Shown one piece after another: positions 7,844-16,971 of a stretch of 64,000 nt of DNA. The notes under the pieces were generated by a model that saw only the letters and a program-made list of their open reading frames with translations, did not search any database and had not been told where the DNA came from. Each line of letters opens with the position of its first letter. Position 1 is the first letter of the stretch. The stretch comes from CAWHYG01 sp963833505. GTDB lineage: Bacteria; Eisenbacteria; RBG-16-71-46; CAIMUX01. The DNA lies in contig CAWHYG010000004.1 of NCBI GenBank assembly GCA_963833505.1, forward strand, positions 1 to 64,000, read 5' to 3'. The position numbers and the translations under genes are program-made.

Positions 7844-9064
7844 TCACCGCTCCCCCCGCAAGAAGCTCCGCGCAATCACGAGCCGCTGCATCTCCGAGGT
7901 ACCCTCATAGATCTCCGTGATCCGCGCATCCCGGTAGTACCGCTCGACCGCGTAATCCTTGATGTAGCCGTACCCGCCGTGAAGCTGAAGCGCCGCGTGG
8001 GTCACCCGGGTCGCCATCTGCGAGGCCTGGAGCTTGGCCATGGCGGCCTCCCGCGTGTGCGGAACGCCCTGATCCTTGAGCCAGGCGGCCTGTTGGACGA
8101 GCAGGCGCCCCGCCTCGATCTGGGTCTGCATGTCCGCCAGCATGAACTGGACGGCCTGGAACTCGTTCAGGGCCGACCCGAACTGCCGCCGCGTCCGGGT
8201 GTAGGACAGGGCCTCCTCCATGGCTCCTTGGGCAATGCCCACGGCCTGGGCGCCGACCCCGATCCGCCCGTTGTCGAGGCTCATCATGGCGATCTTGAAG
8301 CCTTCGCCTTCGGCTCCGAGCCGCTGGGACTCCGCCACCGCGCAGTTCTGGAAGACGAGCTCGGTCGTGTCCGAAGCGCGGATGCCCATCTTGCGTTCCA
8401 GCTTGCCCGGAGCGACTCCCGTCGTCGTCCGCTCGACCAGGAACGCCGTGACGCCGCGGTGGGGCGCCTCGGGAACCTCCGCCGTCCGGCCCAGAACCAG
8501 ATAGAGATCCGCGATGGAGCCATTCGTGACGAAGGCCTTGCTGCCGTTCAGAACATAGCTCGGAGCGTCGCCCGGGTCGGCGATCGCGCTACCTTCCCGC
8601 GCCTTGGTGGATGGGGCAGCCGGCCCGCCTTCGGGCGCACGGCCGGCCGGTGCTGCCGGTCCCGGGGACAGGTCCACGCGGAGGCGCAGCCGCGCCGCAT
8701 CGGAGCCGGCCTCCGATTCGGTCAGGGCGAACGCGCCGATCCATTTCGACGCCAGGAGCGGAAGGTAGCGCTCCTTCTGCTCCGTGGTGCCGAACCGCTG
8801 GATCGGGAAAGCGCTGACCGAGTTGTGCACCGAGAGGGTGATGGCCACCGCGGCGCAGACCCGGGAGATCTCCTCGATGACCTGGGCGTAGCAGTTGGTG
8901 GAGACACCGATCCCGCCGTAGCTCTCGTCGATCATGAGGCCGAAGAGGCCCAGGTCCTGCATCTTCCGGATGATCCCGATGGGGACCCGGCTGTCCTCGT
9001 CCAGCTCGCGGGCAATCGGCCGGAGCTCAGCCTCCACGAAGTCGCGGACGGTGCCCAGGATCAT
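7844..9064 (-). CDS. acyl-CoA dehydrogenase, with apparent 5' frameshift
   Basis: This FAD enzyme oxidises acyl-CoA to enoyl-CoA. Family signatures include GAFALTESEAGSDAA, VLNGSKAFVTNG, GGYGYIKDYAVERYYRD and the catalytic Glu in ITEIYEGTSEMQRLVIAR. The annotated start MILGTVRDF lacks the usual dozen N-terminal residues. In the DNA just upstream, ATG 9095 with a GAGGAG ribosome site opens MDLSFRPEEQ, which would run straight into MILGTVRDF if one A were removed at about 9065. So the gene carries a one-base insertion, real or a sequence error. Between SDAA and VLNGSK it also has an extra proline/alanine-rich loop of about 30 residues not usual in the family. It is the last gene of the operon. 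Confidence 0.88.
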   Translation of the reverse strand: MILGTVRDFVEAELRPIARELDEDSRVPIGIIRKMQDLGLFGLMIDESYGGIGVSTNCYAQVIEEISRVCAAVAITLSVHNSVSAFPIQRFGTTEQKERYLPLLASKWIGAFALTESEAGSDAARLRLRVDLSPGPAAPAGRAPEGGPAAPSTKAREGSAIADPGDAPSYVLNGSKAFVTNGSIADLYLVLGRTAEVPEAPHRGVTAFLVERTTTGVAPGKLERKMGIRASDTTELVFQNCAVAESQRLGAEGEGFKIAMMSLDNGRIGVGAQAVGIAQGAMEEALSYTRTRRQFGSALNEFQAVQFMLADMQTQIEAGRLLVQQAAWLKDQGVPHTREAAMAKLQASQMATRVTHAALQLHGGYGYIKDYAVERYYRDARITEIYEGTSEMQRLVIARSFLRGER

Positions 9065-9204
9065 TCTGTTCTTCCGGGCGGAAACTCAGGTCCATCCGAT
9101 CGCTCTCCTCACGTTTTCCGATCCGCCGTCCGGCATGCGCCTCGTCGCGCCCGGGTGACCAACCGGAAATCCGGATGAGCGTCCGGACGACCGCCGGCCG
9201 GGCC

Positions 9205-10347
9205 TTACGCTTTCATGAGCGACCGCGCGATCACCAGCCGCTGGATCTCGCTCGTTCCTTCATAGATCTCGGTGATCTTGGCGTCGCGGTAGTGGCGCTC
9301 AACGTGGTACTCGGACACGTAGCCGTAGCCGCCGTGAATCTGCACGGCCTCGTCCGCCACCTCGACCGCGGCGCGTGACGCGAAGAGCTTCGCCATGGCG
9401 GCGGCGGCCGCGTAATCCTGACCCTGATCCTTGAGGTGCGCGGCCCGCAAAGTGAGCAGGTGAGCCGCCTGGAGCTTGGTGGCCATGTCCGCCAGCTTCC
9501 ATTGGATCGCCTGGAAGGCGCCGATGGGCTGATCGAACTGCCGGCGGGTCTGGGCGTACTCGAGGGCGCGATCGAAGGCGGCCTGGGCGATCCCGACGGC
9601 CTGGGCGGCGATGCCGATGCGCCCGCCGTTCAAGGTCTCCATCGCCACCTTGAAACCGCGGTTCGGCTCGAAGAGCAGATGGTCCGCGGGCACGCGCGCG
9701 TCCTGGAAGATGATCTCCATGGTCGAGGAGGCGCGGATTCCCAGAGTCTTCTCGCGGGAGCCGAGCGAGACGCCGGGGCGGGTCTTCTCCACGACAAAGG
9801 CCGAGATGCCCCGCGTCTTCTTCTCCGGATCGGTCGAGGCGTAGACCACGAAGCAGTCGGCGGCGCCGCCGTTGGTGACGAAGATCTTGGTGCCGTTCAA
9901 CACCCACTCATCGCCCTCGCGACGGGCGGTGGTGCGGGTGGCCCCCGCGTCGGAACCGGCCTGAGGCTCGGTCAGGCAATAGGCGCCCAACCAGCGTCCC
10001 GAGGCCAGGGGTTTCAGGAACCGCTCCTTCTGCTCGTCGCTGCCGTAGGTCTCGATCGGATGGCAGACCAGCGAGTTGTTCACGCTCATGATCACGCCGG
10101 TCGAGGCGCAGCCCCGGGACACCTCTTCCAGGGCGAGCACGTAGGAGATGGTGTCGAGGCCCGCTCCGTCCCACTTGGAGTCGACCATCATCCCGAGGAA
10201 GCCCAGCTCCCCGAGCTTCTTCACCGCCTCGGTCGGGAACTCCCGGGCCTCGTCCCAGCGCGCGGCGTTCGGCGTCAGCTCGTTCTCGGCGAACTCCCGG
10301 GCGGCCGAACGGATCATCTCCTGCTCGCTGGTCAAGGCGAAATCCAT
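9205..10347 (-). CDS. acyl-CoA dehydrogenase (short-chain/butyryl-CoA type)
   Basis: This complete 380-residue acyl-CoA dehydrogenase starts at ATG 10347 (MDFALTSEQEMIRSAAREF). It has the flavin/substrate motifs YCLTEPQAGSDAG and WVLNGTKIFVTNGG, the arginine region YAQTRRQFDQPIGAFQ, and IHGGYGYVSEYHVERHYRD. The catalytic base is the Glu in ITEIYEGTSEIQRLVIAR. It lies 100 bp downstream of the hydroxybutyryl-CoA dehydrogenase gene and 140 bp upstream of a second dehydrogenase paralogue. This arrangement points to beta-oxidation or butyrate-type acyl-CoA conversion. An electron-transfer flavoprotein partner is not in the window. Confidence 0.94.
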   Translation of the reverse strand: MDFALTSEQEMIRSAAREFAENELTPNAARWDEAREFPTEAVKKLGELGFLGMMVDSKWDGAGLDTISYVLALEEVSRGCASTGVIMSVNNSLVCHPIETYGSDEQKERFLKPLASGRWLGAYCLTEPQAGSDAGATRTTARREGDEWVLNGTKIFVTNGGAADCFVVYASTDPEKKTRGISAFVVEKTRPGVSLGSREKTLGIRASSTMEIIFQDARVPADHLLFEPNRGFKVAMETLNGGRIGIAAQAVGIAQAAFDRALEYAQTRRQFDQPIGAFQAIQWKLADMATKLQAAHLLTLRAAHLKDQGQDYAAAAAMAKLFASRAAVEVADEAVQIHGGYGYVSEYHVERHYRDAKITEIYEGTSEIQRLVIARSLMKA

Positions 10348-10447
10348 GGCGCGAACCTCGTCGGAGCTGGATGCCCCGCGATCGAACCCCCTCGGACGCG
10401 CCGAGCCGGGCACGCCGCGCCCGCGGCGAACCCGGGCTCAGCCCCGC

Positions 10448-11305
10448 TCAATCCGCGTATTCGTAGAATCCGCGGCCGGTCTTCCGGCCGAGCCGTCCCG
10501 CCTGCACCATGCGGCGGAGAAGCGGGCACGGACGGTACTTGTCGTCCCCCAGGCCCGAATGGAGCACCTCCATGATGTGGAGGCAGACGTCCAGGCCGAT
10601 GAAGTCGGCCAGCGTCAGGGGACCCATGGGATGATTCATGCCGAGCTTCATCACCGTGTCGATGTCTTCGCGGCTGGCCACTCCCTCCATCAGGCAGTAG
10701 ACCGCCTCGTTGATCATGGGCAGGAGGATCCGGTTCGACACGAAACCGGGATAGTCCTGCACCGACACCGGCGTCTTCCCCAGCTCGCGGGTCAATCTCT
10801 CCACCGTATCGTAGGTTTCTTCCGAGGTGGCGAGCCCGCGGATGATCTCGACCAGCGCCATGACCGGCACCGGATTCATGAAGTGCATGCCGATGACCCG
10901 GTCGGGCCGCCGGGTCGTGGCAGCCAGGTCGGTGATCGGAATCGAAGAGGTGTTCGAGGCCAGGATGCAGTCCGGCACCGTCACCTCGTCCAGCCGGCCG
11001 AAGACCTCTTTCTTGATCTCACGGTCTTCGTTGACCGCCTCGATCACCATCTGCGCCTCGCGCAGCGCCTCGGGCTTGGTCGTCCGAACGATCCCCTCGA
11101 GGATTCCCGGGATCTGTTCCGCTCCCAGGGTGCCCCGCTTGACGAGCCGCTCCAGGCTTTTCTGGATGGTGGCGGCGGCCCGGTCCAGAGCATCGGGCCG
11201 CGTATCCAAGAGGACGACCGAGTAGTTCGCCTGGGCCAGGACCTGGGCGATTCCGGCGCCCATGGTTCCGCTGCCCACCACGCCGATCCGGCGGTTCCTG
11301 TCCAT
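10448..11305 (-). CDS. hbd: 3-hydroxybutyryl-CoA dehydrogenase
   Basis: This 285-residue NAD(P)-dependent enzyme interconverts 3-hydroxyacyl-CoA and acetoacetyl-CoA. It has the Rossmann motif IGVVGSGTMGAGIAQ at the N-terminus, and SNTSSIPITDLA and IGMHFMNPVPVM carrying the catalytic His. The C-terminal dimer domain ends GRKTGRGFYEY. Length and motifs match the short single-domain type. Start ATG 11305 is chosen for its GAAGGAG site; a 14-codon extension upstream lacks one. It follows the thiolase gene in the operon, the usual metabolic order for acetoacetyl-CoA reduction or its reverse. Confidence 0.95.
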   Translation of the reverse strand: MDRNRRIGVVGSGTMGAGIAQVLAQANYSVVLLDTRPDALDRAAATIQKSLERLVKRGTLGAEQIPGILEGIVRTTKPEALREAQMVIEAVNEDREIKKEVFGRLDEVTVPDCILASNTSSIPITDLAATTRRPDRVIGMHFMNPVPVMALVEIIRGLATSEETYDTVERLTRELGKTPVSVQDYPGFVSNRILLPMINEAVYCLMEGVASREDIDTVMKLGMNHPMGPLTLADFIGLDVCLHIMEVLHSGLGDDKYRPCPLLRRMVQAGRLGRKTGRGFYEYAD

Positions 11306-11494
11306 CACTCTGCTCCTTCTTCCGCCTGCCCAAACCAGGACGCACAACCGATCCGAGGGAGATCCACCGCGGCTTCCCGGCGTGGCGCGATCCCTTTGGT
11401 GGGCGCGCGTCCGGACGCGTTTCTCCCGTCGGGCCGCCGCATTGTAACATCCCGCTCGGCCCGGGTCCGCCGCGATTCGGCCGGCGATGGCCGA

Positions 11495-12691
11495 TCAAGA
11501 GACCATCTCGATCGAGAGAGCCACCGCGTTGCCGCCGCCCAGACAGAGCGTGGCCAGACCGGTTTTCCCGTCGCGATCCTGCAGCGCGTGGATCAGGGTG
11601 GTGAGAATGCGCGCGCCGCTCGCTCCGATCGGATGGCCGAGAGCCACCGCTCCGCCGTGGACGTTGACTCGCTCCCAGTCCCAACCAAGCTCGCGTCCGT
11701 CGACCAGGGCCTGGGCCGAGAACGCTTCGTTCGCCTCGATCAGGTCGTAGTCGCCGATCTTCCGGCCGGTCTTCTGCAGCAGCTTCCGCACCGCCACGAC
11801 CGGCGCATAGAACAGCATCTCGGGCGAGGTGCCGCCGGCGGCGGTTCCGGTGATGCGCGCGATCGGGCGGGCTCCCAGCTCGCGGACCTTCTCGCCGGAG
11901 GCGACGACCAGGGCGGACGCGCCGTCGCTCACGCCCGGAGCGTTGCCGGCCGTGACGGTTCCGTCCTTCTCGAAAGCGGGACGCAGCCTGGCCAGGGATT
12001 CCAGCGAGGTGTCCCGGCGCGGGCTTTCATCGGTGTCCACGCGAAGGGGCTCGCCTTTCTTCTGCGGCACCTCGACCGGCAGGATCTCGCTCCGGAACTT
12101 TCCGGCGTCGATCGCAGCGATCGCCTTCCGGTGGCTTTCGGCCGCGAAACGGTCCTGGTCTTCCCGTGTGACTTCGAATTTTCGCGCGATCAGCTCGGCC
12201 GCCGAGCCCATGTGCCAGTTCTTGAAGGAGCACCAGAGCCCGTCGTGGATCATCTCATCGACGAGCTGTCCGTGGCCGAGACGGACGCCGGCGCGCGCCT
12301 GGGGCAACAGATAGGGCGCGTTCGTCATGCTCTCCATGCCGCCCGCCACGATCACGGCGGCCTCGCCGGCGCGGATCTCGCTCGCCGCCATCATGACGGC
12401 GCGGAGCCCGGAGCCGCAGACCATGTTCACAGTGACGGCCGGCGCGGTATCGGGCACTCCGCCCTTCAGGGCCGCCTGCCGCGCGGGCGCCTGACCGGTT
12501 CCGGCCTGCAGCACGTGTCCCATCAGGACCTCGTCAACCGCCTCCGGGGAAACCTCGGCCCGCTTCAAGGCCTCGCGCACCACCAGGCCGCCGAGATCGG
12601 TGGCTGTGAAAGTGGCGAGCCCGCCCTGGAACTTCCCGACGGGCGTGCGGACCGCGCTCAGGATGTAGACCTCACGGCTCTCGATGGACAT
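11495..12691 (-). CDS. acetyl-CoA C-acetyltransferase (thiolase)
   Basis: This 398-residue thiolase condenses two acetyl-CoA or cleaves 3-ketoacyl-CoA. The nucleophilic Cys sits in NMVCGSGLRAV (about residue 91). GGAVALGHPIGASGAR carries the catalytic His, and the second active Cys is in TLCLGGGNAVALS at the C-terminus. The N-terminus (EVYILSAVRTPVGKFQGGL) is typical of the biosynthetic/degradative type. It is flanked upstream by an acyl-CoA dehydrogenase and downstream by hydroxybutyryl-CoA dehydrogenase in the same direction. No enoyl-CoA hydratase gene accompanies them in this window. Confidence 0.96.
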   Translation of the reverse strand: MSIESREVYILSAVRTPVGKFQGGLATFTATDLGGLVVREALKRAEVSPEAVDEVLMGHVLQAGTGQAPARQAALKGGVPDTAPAVTVNMVCGSGLRAVMMAASEIRAGEAAVIVAGGMESMTNAPYLLPQARAGVRLGHGQLVDEMIHDGLWCSFKNWHMGSAAELIARKFEVTREDQDRFAAESHRKAIAAIDAGKFRSEILPVEVPQKKGEPLRVDTDESPRRDTSLESLARLRPAFEKDGTVTAGNAPGVSDGASALVVASGEKVRELGARPIARITGTAAGGTSPEMLFYAPVVAVRKLLQKTGRKIGDYDLIEANEAFSAQALVDGRELGWDWERVNVHGGAVALGHPIGASGARILTTLIHALQDRDGKTGLATLCLGGGNAVALSIEMVS

Positions 12692-12743
12692 CTGTGCCTC
12701 CTTGTCTACCCCGGCGTCGCCGAGGCTTCACGCATCCTGTCCC

Positions 12744-12799
12744 GCGCCGGCGGTGCCCCGCCACGATGTTTGGCGCGCCGGCGGTGCCCCGCCACGATG
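12744..12799. repeat. 25-bp tandem direct repeat, period 31
   Basis: The same 25-bp sequence, beginning GCGCCGGCGGTGCCCCGCC, occurs at 12744-12768 and 12775-12799, with the start of a third copy at 12806. It lies in the 178-bp gap between thiolase and the next acyl-CoA dehydrogenase. Confidence 0.8.
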
Positions 12800-12869
12800 C
12801 CTGGCGCGCCGGCCGCCCGGGTCTGAAGCCGTCGGAGCAGCCGTAGAACTCCCGGGTGGGACCCGGCGG

Positions 12870-14006
12870 CTACCGGAGAACCTCGCGAGCGATGATGCTG
12901 CGCTGGATCTCCGAGGTGCCCTCGCCGATCTCCATGAGCTTGGCGTCCCGCATCATCCGCTCGACCGGGTATTCCCGGCTGTAGCCGTTGCCTCCGTGCA
13001 CCTGGACCGCCTTGGTCGTGACCCACATCCCCACTTCGGAGGCGAAGAGCTTGGCCATGGCGCTCTCCTGCTTGTACGGAAGGCCGGCGTCCTTGTTCCG
13101 GGCCGCGTTATACACCAGAAGGCGCGCCGCCTCGATGCGGGTGGCCATGTCCGCCAGGATCCATTGCAGGCCCTGGAAGCTGGCGATGGGCTGCCCGAAC
13201 TGATGCCGGGTCTTGGCGTATTCGACGCTCAGCTCATAGGCGCCCTGGGCCAGACCGACGGCGAGAGCGCCGATCGAGATCCGCCCTCCCGCCAGCGTGT
13301 CCATGAAGATGCGGAAACCGCCGTCGATCTCGCCCAGGAGGGCGTCGGACGAGATCCGGACGTCCTGGAGGGACAGCTCCACCGTCTCGGAGCCGCGGAC
13401 CCCGAGCTTGTGCTCGGCCTTGGCGATCCTGAAGCCCGGAGTGGGATGCTCGAGGATGAAGGCGGTGATCCCCTTGACGCCCTTCTCGCGGCCGGTGCGC
13501 GCCGCCAGGATGACCGTCCGGGCGATGCCGCCGGACGTGATCCAGCTCTTCGAGCCGTTCAACACCCAGGTATCGCCGTCGCGGACCGCCGTGGTCTGGG
13601 TGCCGCCGGCGTCCGATCCGGCGTTCGCTTCGGTCAATCCGAAGGCTCCGAGATGCTCGCCGCGGATCAACCCCCGCAGATACCTGTCCTTCTGCGCCGG
13701 AGTGCCGTACCGGTAGATCGGATAGGTGCCGAGCGAGGTGTGGGCGGCCATCGCGAGAGCGGTCGAGCCGCAGACGCGCGCGATCTCTTCAACCGCAATG
13801 GCGTAGGACAGTGTGTCGGCTCCGGCTCCGCCCCACTCTTCCGGATAGGGGATGCCGAGAAAACCCAGCTCCCCCATGGTGCGGAAGATCTCCGGCGGGA
13901 TCCGCTCCTCCAGGTCGATGCGGGCCGCGATGGGCCGCAGCTCGCTCTCGGCGAAGTCCCGCACCGCGCGGCGGATCATTTCGTGTTCTTCGCTCACTGG
14001 AATCAT
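12870..14006 (-). CDS. acyl-CoA dehydrogenase
   Basis: This 378-residue protein is the third acyl-CoA dehydrogenase of the operon. Motifs: GAFGLTEANAGSDAGG, WVLNGSKSWITSGG, YAKTRHQFGQPIASFQ and VHGGNGYSREYPVERMMRDAK. The catalytic Glu region is slightly unusual: LMEIGEGTSEIQRSIIAR has EIGEGT where most members have EIYEGT. That resembles the isovaleryl/2-methyl-branched and some caffeyl-type branches, so substrate preference may differ from its two neighbours. ATG 14006 is chosen because GGGAGG precedes it. It lies 77 bp after the B12-binding subunit gene. Confidence 0.93.
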   Translation of the reverse strand: MIPVSEEHEMIRRAVRDFAESELRPIAARIDLEERIPPEIFRTMGELGFLGIPYPEEWGGAGADTLSYAIAVEEIARVCGSTALAMAAHTSLGTYPIYRYGTPAQKDRYLRGLIRGEHLGAFGLTEANAGSDAGGTQTTAVRDGDTWVLNGSKSWITSGGIARTVILAARTGREKGVKGITAFILEHPTPGFRIAKAEHKLGVRGSETVELSLQDVRISSDALLGEIDGGFRIFMDTLAGGRISIGALAVGLAQGAYELSVEYAKTRHQFGQPIASFQGLQWILADMATRIEAARLLVYNAARNKDAGLPYKQESAMAKLFASEVGMWVTTKAVQVHGGNGYSREYPVERMMRDAKLMEIGEGTSEIQRSIIAREVLR

Positions 14007-14083
14007 CTGGCCTCCCATCCTGCCTGTGAGCCCGCCGGCTCGTTCAACGCGCTCGACTCAACCATGGATCCCGGGGCGCCGCC

Positions 14084-14494
14084 TCAGGCGCCGTTCCGGA
14101 CCTTCTCGAAATGCTCCTTCAGGAACTGGATCGGGACCGTGGTCGGCGTTCCCGGCCCGAAGATCGCAGCCACGCCCATTTCCTTCAGCTTCTCCACGTC
14201 CGGCTCGGGAATGATCCCTCCGCCGATGACGAGGACGTCCCCCGCGCCCTTTTCGCGCAGGAGATCAAGAACGCGGGCAAACAGCGTCAGGTGCGCCCCG
14301 CTCAGGATCGACAGGGAAACGACGTCGACGTCTTCCTGCAAAGCGGTTTCGGCGATCATCTCGGGAGTCTGATGCAATCCGGTGTAGATCACCTCGAACC
14401 CGGCGTCCCGAAAGGCGGTGGCGATCACCTTCGCCCCCCGGTCATGGCCGTCGAGGCCCGGTTTGCCGACCAGAACGCGGATCTTCTCTTTCAC
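14084..14494 (-). CDS. methylmalonyl-CoA mutase B12-binding subunit (stand-alone)
   Basis: This 136-residue cobalamin-binding domain has the base-off/His-on signature KPGLDGHDRGAKVIA (DxHxxG) followed by SLSILSGAH and VIGGGIIPEPD. Its length equals the small C-terminal unit of two-part mutases. The start is GTG 14494, overlapping the meaB stop (GTGA) with GGGAGG upstream, so the two are translationally coupled. The catalytic TIM-barrel subunit is not in the window and must be encoded elsewhere. Pairing with meaB supports a methylmalonyl-CoA, ethylmalonyl-CoA or isobutyryl-CoA mutase role. Confidence 0.93.
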   Translation of the reverse strand: MKEKIRVLVGKPGLDGHDRGAKVIATAFRDAGFEVIYTGLHQTPEMIAETALQEDVDVVSLSILSGAHLTLFARVLDLLREKGAGDVLVIGGGIIPEPDVEKLKEMGVAAIFGPGTPTTVPIQFLKEHFEKVRNGA

Positions 14495-15495
14495 GTGTGC
14501 CTCCCTTCGGCCTGAGCCACTCCGCTCGCGCCGTCGTCGAGGAGGCCCTCGACCAGGCGATACGGGGAGACCTCCCGCCGCAGAACGGGCCCAAGCCCTT
14601 CTTCCAGCCGCCGTTCCACGTCGAGGCGGGTCCAGACCGACTCCGTCAGGCGCGCCCGAAAGAGCGACCGCAGGCGATCGCGCATCCGCTCCTCGTGCGC
14701 CCGCCGCGCGCGCTCGGGGTTCGATTGCCGCCAGGTTTGATGCCGCCGGATCGCTTCCAGGATCTCCGCGCCTCCCTGGTCCCGAATCGCCACGGCCGGC
14801 ACGATCGGTGGGACCCAACCGCCGGCAGGCAGACGGTCGCGCAGGACTTCAAGCAGCGCCCGGATCTCCCGCTCGAGGCGATCGCCTCCTTCCCGATCAA
14901 ATTTGTTGATGACGAAGACGTCCCCCACCTCCATCAGGCCGGCCTTCATCATCTGCACTCCGTCGCCTGATTCCGGCACCAGCACCAGCAGCGTGGTGTC
15001 GGCCACGCCGACCACCTCGATCTCCGACTGGCCGACTCCCACCGTCTCGATCAGGATCCACGTGCAGCCGAAGGCATCGAGCGCCTCGGCGGCCTGCTCG
15101 GTGGTTGCGGCGATCCCGCCCAGGCTGCCCCGGCTGGCCATGCTCCGGATGAAGACCCCGGAATCGTTGGCGAGGTCCTGCATGCGGATCCGGTCGCCCA
15201 GGATCGCGCCTCCGCTGAACGGGCTGGTCGGATCGACGGCGAGGATCCCCACTTCTTCTCCGGCCGCGCGCAGCAGCCTCGTGAGCAGGTCGGTCAGCGT
15301 GCTCTTCCCGGCGCCGGGGGCTCCGGTCACGCCGATCCGGGTCGCCCGTCCGGTGCGCGGATAGATCCGGTCGAGGATCCGCCGGCCCATTGCGGTCTCG
15401 TCCTCGATCAGGGAGAGAACCCGGGAAAGCGCCCGCTTTTCGCCGCCGAGCAGGCCGGCCACCAAAGCATCCTCGTCGAGAGCTGGGCGCTCCAA
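14491..15495 (-). CDS. meaB: methylmalonyl Co-A mutase-associated GTPase MeaB (ArgK family)
   Basis: This 334-residue P-loop GTPase protects and reloads B12-dependent acyl-CoA mutases. Visible motifs are Walker A GVTGAPGAGKSTLTD (about residues 54-68), VDPTSPFSGGAILGDRIRM (switch region), ETVGVGQSE (Walker B/switch II) and VINKFDREG (NKxD guanine specificity). The start is probably TTG 15495 with a GAGAGGA site. It is the first gene of the seven-gene acyl-CoA operon and overlaps the B12-binding subunit by 4 bp. Confidence 0.94.
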   Translation of the reverse strand: MERPALDEDALVAGLLGGEKRALSRVLSLIEDETAMGRRILDRIYPRTGRATRIGVTGAPGAGKSTLTDLLTRLLRAAGEEVGILAVDPTSPFSGGAILGDRIRMQDLANDSGVFIRSMASRGSLGGIAATTEQAAEALDAFGCTWILIETVGVGQSEIEVVGVADTTLLVLVPESGDGVQMMKAGLMEVGDVFVINKFDREGGDRLEREIRALLEVLRDRLPAGGWVPPIVPAVAIRDQGGAEILEAIRRHQTWRQSNPERARRAHEERMRDRLRSLFRARLTESVWTRLDVERRLEEGLGPVLRREVSPYRLVEGLLDDGASGVAQAEGRHT

Positions 15496-15692
15496 CAGCT
15501 TTTTCCTCTCTTGGAATTGAAGATGACTTCTGGCAGATCGGCAGACGCCTTATCGCAACTCGCTATCGTCCATGAGACTACTGGAAGCGACCGGAGCGTC
15601 AAAGTAGTTTCGGGATCGATCTCGATCGGGAGATCTCCCAGCAAGATCCGGACGCGCCTCGCGGTCCCGTGCCTCGGGGATCGGACCCTGAA

Positions 15693-16808
15693 TCACCGGC
15701 CGGGCACGCTTGTCCCTGCCGAGGTCCGCGATCGCGCGATTTCCTGACGGACCGCGCCGAGGCTGAGGCCGGCGCGGCTGAGCGAGAACCAGCCGAGGGC
15801 CCAGAACGGCGCGGTCAAGAGGACGAACACGACCAGCGAGAAGGCCGCGGCCGGGGATTTCTCCACGCCGAAGACGGCCAGACCGATCACGACGAAGAAC
15901 TGGTAGCTGCCCACGTTGCCGGGCGCGTTCGGGATCGCGGTCCCCAGATGCACCAAAAGGAAGACCGCCATTCCCGCCCACAGGGAGACATTGATCCGGC
16001 AGGCGCGAAGAATGATCCAGAAGGCCACTCCCTGGAACGCCAGAAGCAGGAAGGTCGCGCCGAACGCGCCCCAGAACGGTCTCGACAGGCCGATCGCCCG
16101 CACCTCGGCGGCCAGATGGCCGACGAGCCGCGCAAACCGCCCCGGCCGCCGCGTCGAGCCCGTTCCCGCGGCCCCGTCCGAAGCCGCTCCAGGCTTCCGC
16201 TCGGCCGCGAAGACGATGCCAAGAAACCCGACCGTGGAGGCGAGAACGATGACGCCGAGCAGATCGCCCGCCCGCGCCAGTGGCTTCGGCAGCGGAACGA
16301 GCATCGCGATCAGCCCGATCGCCAGCGCCACCCAGATCCCGTCGAGAAACCGCTCCACCACGATGGAAGGCACGATCCGCGCAAAGCCCGCTCGGATCCA
16401 GCGGCCGGCGAGGTAGGCGCGTAGCACTTCGCCGAAGCGCATCGGCAGCAGCTCGTTGATGAGAAGGCCGGCGTAGATCGCCTGCGTCGCGCGGATCACG
16501 CCGATCCGGCCGACGGGGCGCAGTAGCAGGCTCCAGCGCCATCCCTGGCAGGCGTAGCTGGCGACGTCGAAGGCGATGGCCACGGGAATCCAGGCCCAGC
16601 GGACCGCCGAAATCGCCGCGGCCAGATCCCGGAGCCGGACGTGGTGGAAGACCCACGCGAGGCAGGCCAGGGCGAAGACGTAGCCGAGAGCGATCTTCCA
16701 TCCCGCCGAACGCGCGGAGCCCGAACCGAGCGGGCCGACAGCGGCGTCGGTTGCCGCGATCGGCTCCTTCGGCCCGGCTCCGCGATCGGCCTTAGGCCCT
16801 GCCGTCAT
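15693..16808 (-). CDS. flippase-like integral membrane protein (UPF0104 / LPG_synthase_TM)
   Basis: This 371-residue polytopic protein has about eight hydrophobic segments after a short charged N-terminus, beginning WKIALGYVFALACLAWVF. Family motifs include GWRWSLLLRPVG, INELLPMRFGEVLRAYL and ERFLDGIWVALAI. In the C-terminal half, HLGTAIPNAPGNVGSYQFF is characteristic of the lysylphosphatidylglycerol synthetase flippase half and its archaeal AglD-like relatives. The gene directly follows a separate DUF2156 synthase gene, so together they may form a split MprF. ATG 16808 or 16823 could be the start. Confidence 0.88.
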   Translation of the reverse strand: MTAGPKADRGAGPKEPIAATDAAVGPLGSGSARSAGWKIALGYVFALACLAWVFHHVRLRDLAAAISAVRWAWIPVAIAFDVASYACQGWRWSLLLRPVGRIGVIRATQAIYAGLLINELLPMRFGEVLRAYLAGRWIRAGFARIVPSIVVERFLDGIWVALAIGLIAMLVPLPKPLARAGDLLGVIVLASTVGFLGIVFAAERKPGAASDGAAGTGSTRRPGRFARLVGHLAAEVRAIGLSRPFWGAFGATFLLLAFQGVAFWIILRACRINVSLWAGMAVFLLVHLGTAIPNAPGNVGSYQFFVVIGLAVFGVEKSPAAAFSLVVFVLLTAPFWALGWFSLSRAGLSLGAVRQEIARSRTSAGTSVPGR

Positions 16809-16971
16809 GTCGCGCCCCTCCACCTCGGCCCTGCGGCCTCTGCCGTCACATTCCGTTCCTCTGTGATCCCGCCGGTTCCGTCGTCACGTCGGCTCCTCCG
16901 CCTCGGTCCGGCGACGGGTCCTCGGCTCCCCCGTCACGCTCCGCCTTCGCGAACGGGCCGCACCATCCCGG

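Noticed and set aside
10148..12826. 892-codon plus-strand frame
   Set aside because: It lies antisense to hydroxybutyryl-CoA dehydrogenase and thiolase, which have full family motifs; the frame is a GC-bias artefact.
14494..14818. Longer (244-residue) version of the B12-binding subunit
   Set aside because: The extra N-terminus is an arginine/glycine-rich shadow of meaB; GTG 14494 has a ribosome site and matches the family start.
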